DNA of 20,465 nucleotides from Acidobacteria bacterium UBA6911. Its GTDB lineage: Bacteria > Acidobacteriota > UBA6911. Made by a program: the position numbers and the translations under genes. Every line of letters begins with the position of its first letter. Within the stretch, counting starts at the first letter, position 1. The DNA lies in NCBI GenBank assembly GCA_002451015.1, contig DKBB01000235.1, positions 8,047 through 28,511 on the forward strand, written 5' to 3'. This document shows positions 8,228 through 14,512 of the stretch, in pieces. A model generated the notes under the pieces. That model did not search any database, was not told the origin of the DNA, and saw nothing but the letters and a program-made list of their open reading frames with translations.

Positions 8228-8256
8228 TTGAGCTTCTATTAAATGTCCTATAAAAT
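8228..8256 (+). promoter_or_regulatory. Candidate sigma-70 promoter for the VWFA-related gene
   Basis: TTGAGC at 8228-8233 and TAAAAT at 8251-8256 are separated by 17 bases in an AT-rich tract, a reasonable housekeeping promoter. The transcript would start near 8263. That allows either the ATG at 8281 or, more likely, the one at 8326. Confidence 0.4.
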
Positions 8257-8325
8257 AAAAACTTGTTCAATTAAAAATACATGAATAACATCGTGTGGCT
8301 TTTATTATCGATATGGAAATATGCC

Positions 8326-9099
8326 ATGAATCGATGTCTGGCATGTTTTATCTTCACCTTTTTATTCTTCTGCGCAAGCGGTTTTGCCCCCCTGGAGGAT
8401 ACACTCCGGCAGGAGAAACCTGCAGAGACGGAGAGTCCTAAGCTCAAAGTTAAAACGGAACTTATGGAAGTCCAGGTCGTCGTTACCGATTCCGACGGCA
8501 GGATTGTCGAGAACCTGAAGACCGAAGGCTTGGCACAGGCAAAGAACAAAGGTTACCGGTTTTCGCGTCGTCTGGCGCTGGATCCCGGTGTTTACCAGGT
8601 ACGTGTCGGGGTCCGCGAAGAAGGCTCGGAACGTGTCGGTACCGCCGCGACGTGGGTTGAAGTTCCGGAATTGAAACAGGACAAACTGGAAATGAGCAGC
8701 CTTGTTCTGTGCAATCCTCTCGATGCCGGACTATTTGATGACGAGAATATCCAGGTGAACGAGCTGGAACAGGTCAAAATGGTGCAGGGTGTCCCGATAT
8801 ACGAAACCGGCGATATTTTCTACTATTCGTTTTGCGTGCACGCCGGAATACCAGCTCCCGAGCAGTCCGGTTTACTGTGGATGCGGGAGGTGCTGCAGGG
8901 TGGCATGCCGGTTGTGGAGGGAACCTGGCAGACTATTCCGGCGAAAACAATGGCTGCCGACGGCCGGGGGTGGTTTGATCTCGACGACGAACTGGACATA
9001 AGCGAATATAAGGCCGGTGTTTACGAACTTCGAGTCAGCATCAAAGACGCCGCATCGGACGACATGGTAACGCGAATGGTGGCATTCGGCATCGAATAG
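8326..9099 (+). CDS. VWFA-related secreted protein lacking the VWA core
   Basis: From ATG 8326 (weak GGAA upstream) the 257-residue product starts with a signal peptide (CLACFIFTFLFFCASG). An upstream ATG at 8281 adds 15 residues but has no ribosome site. The early segment KLKVKTELMEVQVVVTDSDGRIVENLK matches the conserved opening of acidobacterial VWFA-related proteins. It passes almost at once into GYRFSRRLALDPGVYQVRVGVRE, which in full-length relatives I recall follows the VWA domain. The VWA core itself, with its DxSxS metal site, is absent. The C-terminal half (EMSSLVLCNP..., YYSFCVHAG) is the beta-rich tail of the family. It therefore looks like an in-frame deletion product. Function unknown; probably an exported surface or periplasmic protein paired with the divergent TPR protein. 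Confidence 0.72.
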   Translation: MNRCLACFIFTFLFFCASGFAPLEDTLRQEKPAETESPKLKVKTELMEVQVVVTDSDGRIVENLKTEGLAQAKNKGYRFSRRLALDPGVYQVRVGVREEGSERVGTAATWVEVPELKQDKLEMSSLVLCNPLDAGLFDDENIQVNELEQVKMVQGVPIYETGDIFYYSFCVHAGIPAPEQSGLLWMREVLQGGMPVVEGTWQTIPAKTMAADGRGWFDLDDELDISEYKAGVYELRVSIKDAASDDMVTRMVAFGIE

Positions 9100-9278
9100 A
9101 AAATTGAAATGATTTTCCCGCGACTGTGTTTCAACTTTCTCTTTAGGCAACGCCCTGACTTTAATCCGCATGCGTGAGGATGGCATGGCTCAAAGCATTG
9201 TTGAATATTCAGGCGTTCAGGGATTATGCATATCAATACCGGCGACGGTGTGTTGATCGAGGCGCTCGGCTTTTCCGT

Positions 9279-9836
9279 TTAGCCGTTACTGCCTGAACAG
9301 GCGCGATGCATCTCGGCAATGACCTCATCACAGAGATCGGATAGTCGCACCAGCCCGACCGGTTGGTTTTTTTCGGTGACCAGAATGGATAGTGTCTGCC
9401 ACTCCACCATGTAGTGAATGACTTCGCGAATCGGTGTTCCGATATCAATATGCTCATTGAAAGGATGCATTGCCGAGCTGAGCGGCGATAAGGCTGCTCC
9501 TTGGCACATCTCTGAGAATTCGCTTTGAAACGCGCGCATCTGATCCAGGGCGGCTTTGACGATCGACGCGCTGACACCGGCATTGTCAAGATCGTGTTGA
9601 TCGAAAAGCCTTCGACTGGGTTCCAGGGCTTTTAGTATGGCCAGTTGCCCTAACTTCCCGACGATGCGGCCGCTTTTATCCGTTACGAGAACAGCCTGAA
9701 AAGGCTGACGGCCGGATTCCATATGCCTGCGCGATTCATCCAGGAGCATTACGGCATCAAGAACGCTCGCGGATATGTCGATAACCGGATATTCATCCAG
9801 CGGTACCATTAAATCTCCGGCGGTTTGATTGTCCAT
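9279..9836 (-). CDS. CBS-pair protein, last gene of the signalling operon
   Basis: The 185-residue soluble protein has two CBS-like halves: residues about 5-72 (AGDLMVP..., VLVTDKSGRIVGKLGQ) and about 120-176 (IGTPIREVIHYM, ILVTEKNQPVGLVRLSDL), joined by a helical linker. CBS pairs bind adenosine nucleotides or S-adenosylmethionine and tune attached or partner proteins. No effector domain is attached, so it probably acts in trans. AGAGG upstream of ATG 9836 supports the start. It lies 54 bases downstream of a receiver gene on the same strand, and its position suggests it links energy state to the phosphorelay or the anion transporter (inference). Confidence 0.8.
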   Translation of the reverse strand: MDNQTAGDLMVPLDEYPVIDISASVLDAVMLLDESRRHMESGRQPFQAVLVTDKSGRIVGKLGQLAILKALEPSRRLFDQHDLDNAGVSASIVKAALDQMRAFQSEFSEMCQGAALSPLSSAMHPFNEHIDIGTPIREVIHYMVEWQTLSILVTEKNQPVGLVRLSDLCDEVIAEMHRACSGSNG

Positions 9837-9890
9837 CGCACGATTCCTCTCCGACTCGCTCAGACGTATTAATTCTAGGGAGCTGTCGGT

Positions 9891-10322
9891 TTACCAGCCT
9901 TTCTTTTTCAGGATGTCCTCGATTGCGTGCGCGGAGCGCTCTTCAAGGAGCGTCAGGCGTTGAGTTGCGGCTTTTCCTATCTCTTCCGATAGTATCTGAA
10001 TATCGATAGGCTTTTCAAAGAAATCCATGGCTCCGGCCTTGAGGGCCTCTACGCTTTTGGAAATTGTTCCATGTCCCGTAAGGACAATGACCTGTAGATC
10101 GGCATCCTTGGTCAAAAGGTGTTTTAGTGTTTCTATACCGTCCATGCCGGGCATCTGCAGATCGAGGATTACAGCGTCAAAACGGTGCTGTCCAGCAAGG
10201 TCGATAGCCTCCCGGCCCGAGGATGCGATAAAAACCTCCAGATCGCGCAGCCGAAGGCGTTCCGACAGTGTTTCCGTGAATTCCTTCTCGTCATCGACTA
10301 GGAGAACTTTTGCGATGCTCAT
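9891..10322 (-). CDS. Stand-alone response regulator receiver with short helical tail
   Basis: The 143-residue protein has a full receiver domain: acidic pair D10/D11, phospho-acceptor D54 in VILDLQMPG, T82 in LTGHG and K104 in EKP. After residue about 118 there is only a 25-residue charged helix, with no DNA-binding or enzymatic output. AAGGAA upstream of ATG 10322 supports the start. It follows the degenerate kinase gene by 24 bases. Its sequence (KVLLVDDEKEF, SERLRLRD) is close to the receiver of the cytidylate-kinase-like fusion, pointing to duplication within the locus. It probably shuttles phosphate or binds a target protein. Confidence 0.9.
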   Translation of the reverse strand: MSIAKVLLVDDEKEFTETLSERLRLRDLEVFIASSGREAIDLAGQHRFDAVILDLQMPGMDGIETLKHLLTKDADLQVIVLTGHGTISKSVEALKAGAMDFFEKPIDIQILSEEIGKAATQRLTLLEERSAHAIEDILKKKGW

Positions 10323-10346
10323 TATATGTTCCTTTAATAATTGAAA

Positions 10347-11021
10347 TTATTCCCGGTTCGAAGAGAGTATCAGTCGAATCAGGATTCGGGTCTCATTTTT
10401 TTCATAAATTAATTGGCCCCTAATCGCCTGGGCTTGTTCTTTTAACGCATCGAGTTGTTCCAGGAAGTCGGACGAAACCGTTTCGACCGGACCGGATATA
10501 TGCAGTTCCGGACTTTCTCCCTTTTCCGGTCGCTTCATTGTTATGGACACTTCGGGTGAGGCGGCGTCCAGGAATCGGTCCAGGCAGGCGAAAAGAATGC
10601 GCCGAAGCTCAAATGGATCGGTGTGGAGCGAAATTTCTTCCGACGGGGGCGAGACGGCCATTTCCGTTTGCCGGTTTTTAAATAGTCGGTCCGTCAGGAC
10701 CTGCATGTTTTCAACAACCTGGCAAAGATCGACCTCGGCATGAGAATCGTCCGTGCTGTGTGAAAAACGGTTCATGTGCGACACAAGGTGTTTGCCCCGG
10801 GCAACCTGTTTAGAGATGTTTTCGGAAAGGGATTCAAGCTTGTCGTTGGAGATCGGGCGTCCCTTCCGGGCCATCAGGGACAGGTCGTTTAAAAGCCCGG
10901 CCAGTTCGCTAATGACCGTGATGATATTATTGAATTCATGGGAGACATTGGCCATAATTCGGCCGAAAAATACGATGTTCGCCCTGGAATTTTCGGATTT
11001 GTCGATTGAATTTTCTTTCAT
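10347..11021 (-). CDS. Degenerate histidine kinase-like protein with intact H-box
   Basis: The 224-residue soluble protein has a DHp-like helix with SHEFNN at 27-32. His28 sits in an HExxN arrangement, so phospho-acceptance and phosphatase chemistry are possible. The expected ATPase module is eroded: the N-box region reads DPFELRRILFACLDRFLDAA (135-154) without the usual asparagines, and no DxGxG or GxGxG glycine boxes follow. It therefore probably cannot bind ATP in the standard way. Likely roles are phosphotransfer, a phosphatase or an adaptor for the kinase encoded upstream. It starts 7 bases after the stop of the preceding receiver gene with only a weak ribosome site, suggesting coupled translation. 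It could also be a decaying gene, but the frame is intact. Confidence 0.75.
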   Translation of the reverse strand: MKENSIDKSENSRANIVFFGRIMANVSHEFNNIITVISELAGLLNDLSLMARKGRPISNDKLESLSENISKQVARGKHLVSHMNRFSHSTDDSHAEVDLCQVVENMQVLTDRLFKNRQTEMAVSPPSEEISLHTDPFELRRILFACLDRFLDAASPEVSITMKRPEKGESPELHISGPVETVSSDFLEQLDALKEQAQAIRGQLIYEKNETRILIRLILSSNRE

Positions 11022-11028
11022 GGCTTTA

Positions 11029-11418
11029 TCAGGATAACGCTACTGCCTCTCTCAGCTTGACGATCAGATCTTCGATGTCTATTGGCTTGATTATGTAATC
11101 GATTGCGCCTGCTTTGAGCCCTTCTTCATTCGCTTCCTTGGACATATGGCCGGTCAGGAGTATTACAGGCAGGTTTTTCTTGACCTGCTTAATCTGTTTC
11201 ATCACATCAAGGCCATCTTCGCCCTTCAGCTTTATATCCAACACGACAACATCGAATATATTATCCCGGATCTGTTTCAGCGCCTGTTCGCCGGTTTCTA
11301 CGGCAACCGCATCGAAACCACGAATATCGAGACGCTCTACGAGAGTTGCGGACAAATCCACCTCATCATCCACGATCAGGACTTTCAGTGATTTCTTCAT
11401 TTTTCCCCCAGAGTTCAT
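11029..11418 (-). CDS. Stand-alone response regulator receiver (CheY-like)
   Basis: The 129-residue protein is a single receiver domain: D17/D18, phospho-acceptor D61 in VVLDIKLKG, T89 in LLTGH and K111 in IKPID. There is no output domain. The ATG at 11418 overlaps the stop of the kinase gene (ATGA), giving translational coupling. A second ATG at 11400 has a better GGGGG ribosome site and yields MKKSLKVLIVDDE, so it may be the true start. Placed directly after the histidine kinase, it is the best candidate for that kinase's cognate partner. Confidence 0.9.
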   Translation of the reverse strand: MNSGGKMKKSLKVLIVDDEVDLSATLVERLDIRGFDAVAVETGEQALKQIRDNIFDVVVLDIKLKGEDGLDVMKQIKQVKKNLPVILLTGHMSKEANEEGLKAGAIDYIIKPIDIEDLIVKLREAVALS

Positions 11419-13133
11419 ACCGGTCGCTCCACTGGCAGGGTGACGGTGAAAGTCGTTCCTTTTCCCATCTGGCTCTCCACGTAAATGGTTCCTCGCAGTT
11501 TTTTGACTATGCCGTAGGAAATGGAAAGCCCCAGTCCGGTTCCTTTGGACTTCTTGGTGCTGAAAAAAGGCTCGAAAATGTGTTCGATATCTTTCTGCGC
11601 GATTCCTATCCCGTCATCCTTAATTTTTACCACCACGTGATCGGACCCCTTGTCCCGCAGCGATATCTCCAGTTTGCCCCCTTTTTTCATGGCATCGAAC
11701 GCATTGTTGATCAGGTTGAGGAAAAGCTGCTGGAGTTGTCCCCTGTCGCTGCGGATCGTAGGCAGTGCGTTGGCTACCTGCATGTCTACGTGGATGTCAC
11801 GATAGGCTGCTTCTTTTTCCAGGAAACCGAGGACGTCGCGGATGAGGGCGTCGATGGCGACCGGTTCGATTTTTATGTCCATATGCCGCGCGAAGCCCAG
11901 GAGCCTGTGGGTGATTTCGCTACAGCGAGAAACGGACTGGATAATGGAGTTGGTCTGTTTGAGCAGCTTTTCTTTATCGGGTGAGTTTTCGTTGGAAAGG
12001 TCCAGCAGGTCTTTGATCAAGCCTGCTTTTTCATTGATAATCGCGAGGGGATTATTGATTTCATGGGCTACGCCCGCAGCGAGCCTGCCGATGGATGCCA
12101 TCCGGTTCGTGTGTTCAATGTTGTGCAGACTGGCTTCCCGGCGTAAATCGGCCTGTTTTATTCTTTCCACCCAGCCGGAGGTGATTCCCATAATGATTAC
12201 GAGGATCGCAATGATACTCAGTAAAAGAAAGGCAAGTAGTTCCTTTTTATAAGTCTGCCAACCTGCCAGGATATCCTCCCGATTCGCAATAATCGCGAAT
12301 AGAAAGGGCGAATCTTTTATGAAGGAGTAGCCCATGATGTAGGACTTGTTCCCGATTTTCATATCTTCTATAAGCTGGGATCCTTCCGCGTATTGGGGGA
12401 TCTTGCCCGGAAATTTCTGGAAGGCCTCTCCAAACATACTGGAGGGCGTCTGCAGAATCCCTTCCCGGTTGATCAGGAATACGTCGCTTTGCTGGATGTT
12501 GCCCGCAATCTGGATTTTTTGTACCAGACCTTCCGTGTCTATGGTGGCCCTGAATATAACAGGTTCACCGCGTTCGTTTTCTCTTTTCACGGCGATGACG
12601 AAATGTGGCAGGTTCCTGTGGCCGAGGAAAATGTCCGAAACGTATTCGTCGCGGACCAGTACCTTCCCGAACCAGTCCTGGTCGCGATAATCTTTTCCTG
12701 TCAATTCGTAGGGTCCGGCATAGGTTCTCATGATGCCACTGGAGTCGATGACGCCTATATCAACAATGCCGCCGAAAGATTGTTTCATCCTGGAGAAGAT
12801 CTGGGTCAGGTTGTCCTTGACGAAAAGATCTTCGGATCGTTCCCTTGAAGAGACGTATTTGGCTGCGGCGATGCGTTCCTCGATAAAGGATTCCAGGGAA
12901 AGTTTGGTTACGGATGCAATGCTCTGGATGGGCTGCAGCAGTTCCTTCTGAATGGATCTCCGGTAGAGGAAATAATTAACGCTTGTGATGCTTACCAATG
13001 GAATGATGGATACCGCGGCAACGGCGAGGACTGTTCTTTGCCACATGCGGCCATAACGGGAAGGCTTTCCTTCTGCGGTAAGAGGCCTTTCGATGAATAT
13101 GATTTTTTTGACCTGTCTGGCAAACCAGTTCAT
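11415..13133 (-). CDS. Membrane histidine kinase with periplasmic dCACHE-like sensor
   Basis: The 572-residue protein has TM1 at about 34-56, a periplasmic region at about 57-298 with dCACHE-like features (IDSSGIMRTYAGPY, DQDWFGKVL, FLINREGILQT), TM2 at about 299-320, then a classical NtrB-like kinase core. This comprises H357 in GVAHEINNP, the N-box NLINNAFDA (472-480), G1 KDDGIGI (505-511), the F-box FEPFFSTK and G2 GTGLGLS (531-537). All catalytic boxes are intact, so it should autophosphorylate. The ligand is unknown; dCACHE domains usually bind small molecules such as organic acids or amino acids. The operon places it just upstream of a receiver, with an ATGA overlap. No HAMP or PAS domain is evident between TM2 and the H-box. 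Confidence 0.92.
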   Translation of the reverse strand: MNWFARQVKKIIFIERPLTAEGKPSRYGRMWQRTVLAVAAVSIIPLVSITSVNYFLYRRSIQKELLQPIQSIASVTKLSLESFIEERIAAAKYVSSRERSEDLFVKDNLTQIFSRMKQSFGGIVDIGVIDSSGIMRTYAGPYELTGKDYRDQDWFGKVLVRDEYVSDIFLGHRNLPHFVIAVKRENERGEPVIFRATIDTEGLVQKIQIAGNIQQSDVFLINREGILQTPSSMFGEAFQKFPGKIPQYAEGSQLIEDMKIGNKSYIMGYSFIKDSPFLFAIIANREDILAGWQTYKKELLAFLLLSIIAILVIIMGITSGWVERIKQADLRREASLHNIEHTNRMASIGRLAAGVAHEINNPLAIINEKAGLIKDLLDLSNENSPDKEKLLKQTNSIIQSVSRCSEITHRLLGFARHMDIKIEPVAIDALIRDVLGFLEKEAAYRDIHVDMQVANALPTIRSDRGQLQQLFLNLINNAFDAMKKGGKLEISLRDKGSDHVVVKIKDDGIGIAQKDIEHIFEPFFSTKKSKGTGLGLSISYGIVKKLRGTIYVESQMGKGTTFTVTLPVERPV

Positions 13134-13173
13134 ATGTTTAGGGCCTCATGTCCCTATGGAGTGCCATCTTTTA

Positions 13174-14382
13174 TCAGTGTGACTGGGATTTGGTATATTC
13201 CTTGGCCCTTCTCATTGTGTCGGAGAGCTCGTCGATATCGACCGGCTTTTCCAGGTACGCAAAGGCCCCCAGGGACATACAGAGCTCCCTGTCTTTCTCG
13301 CTGCCGTGTCCGGTGAGGATGATTACAGCCACACTGGGATGTTCCTGTTTGACCTTTTTCAGGACTTCGATGCCGTCAATGCCGGGCATTCTCAAATCCA
13401 GGACCATGACATCCGGTGTTTCGTCTTCCAGAAGGTTCAAGGCTTCTTCGCCGCTGTATACGACGGCGGGTTCCACATCGCGCATTTGCAGGCGCTCTGA
13501 AAGGGTTGTAACAAAGTCCTTTTCATCATCAACCAGAAGCACTTTTTCCGGCAAATCCAATTCTATGTTTGCGAAGACCGAGGATGGGCGGTAATTGGGG
13601 CCCGGTTTTACATCGATTTTCTTTACGCCCTTTATGGAGCCGAGGATTTTATTGATTTCGGATTCCAGCCGCTCCATTAACACCACATATTCATTTACGA
13701 TAACGGTGACGTTACCCTCACTGCAGGAGACCTTATGGTGGTGGCCTTTATCGATCATTTCCATTTCGCACCGGGCTGTAATACGAAAATCCTCCAGGGA
13801 ACGCAGAGAGGATTCCGAGTAGGCCAATACCGGTCTGTTCATATTCTCTTCTATCAGTCGTACGGCCCCGTCAATACCGGATTCGTTCACCATGATGACC
13901 AGGTCGTAGAGTGTCTTGTCCCAGGGCTTTTTCTTGTGGATTAACTGGGTCCATTGGGCGCTTTTCAAGTCGTCTTCGCGCAGCTGCCGTGTTGCATCAC
14001 TGCCTTCATCGCTTGTAACTTGTTGCATGTTTTTGGTGCGCCATGCGGAATCGGCGAGGAGGCAGATCCGCATTACGTGTCCGATGTCCGCCGGAATCAG
14101 GTGGGCAGCGTACCCGAAGAGGATCTGTTTATCGGATAAGGTTTCGGCCAGCTTCAGTTTGAGTTGAGCCAGGATCTTTTCGCGGCGATGGGTGAATTTG
14201 TTGAAAACGAAGGGAGGGCCTTCCATTGCGCGGGTAAGGTTTTTGGGCGTAGTGCCGAATTGTTCCGCGGCAGCGCTAATCAGGTCTCCGTCGATCTTTT
14301 TCCAGTCCAGTTTTTTCGATAAAATATTCGCAATTTTTTCACCCTGGCAGAAAGACGCACTGAAAATGGATAGAATTGCCAT
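13174..14382 (-). CDS. Cytidylate-kinase-like / BON-like / receiver fusion
   Basis: The 402-residue product has three parts. Residues 1 to about 190 resemble the cytidylate-kinase-like family (FSASFCQGEKIANILSKKL at the P-loop position, DSAWRTKNM, later REDDLKSAQW and LYDLVIMVN). Residues about 200-262 look like a BON-type domain (GNVTVIVNEYVVL, ILGSIKGVKKIDV). Residues about 278-398 are a complete receiver with D285/D286, phospho-acceptor D329, T357 and K379. The P-loop lacks a clear GxxGKS/T, so nucleotide kinase activity is uncertain. It is first in the minus-strand operon, 40 bases before the kinase gene and divergent from SulP across 130 bases. A GGGCG stretch before ATG 14382 is a modest ribosome site. 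The fusion suggests phosphorylation-controlled nucleotide sensing (inference). Confidence 0.82.
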   Translation of the reverse strand: MAILSIFSASFCQGEKIANILSKKLDWKKIDGDLISAAAEQFGTTPKNLTRAMEGPPFVFNKFTHRREKILAQLKLKLAETLSDKQILFGYAAHLIPADIGHVMRICLLADSAWRTKNMQQVTSDEGSDATRQLREDDLKSAQWTQLIHKKKPWDKTLYDLVIMVNESGIDGAVRLIEENMNRPVLAYSESSLRSLEDFRITARCEMEMIDKGHHHKVSCSEGNVTVIVNEYVVLMERLESEINKILGSIKGVKKIDVKPGPNYRPSSVFANIELDLPEKVLLVDDEKDFVTTLSERLQMRDVEPAVVYSGEEALNLLEDETPDVMVLDLRMPGIDGIEVLKKVKQEHPSVAVIILTGHGSEKDRELCMSLGAFAYLEKPVDIDELSDTMRRAKEYTKSQSH

Positions 14383-14512
14383 CGGATTCGCCCTTTATCC
14401 TCTTTATAATATTTTAACTTTAAGTGCCATGGTATAGTACCACGCAGTTTTCATAATATGTTAGATTTTGTGACCTTAAAATATATATATATCGGGACTA
14501 GAGGAACTCTGG
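14383..14512. promoter_or_regulatory. Shared divergent promoter region with palindrome and AT run
   Basis: The 130-bp gap drives the signalling operon leftward and SulP rightward. A palindrome TGGTA-TAG-TACCA lies at 14430-14442, near the centre, and could be an operator or a hairpin. An AT dinucleotide run near 14479-14491 sits close to where a SulP -10 element would fall. TATTAT/TATAAA-like hexamers on the minus strand around 14403-14413 could serve the operon. GAGG before ATG 14513 is the SulP ribosome site. Confidence 0.45.

Noticed and set aside
11346..11984. A 212-residue open frame on the plus strand
   Set aside because: Antisense to the histidine kinase, whose H, N and G boxes are intact; no protein features of its own.
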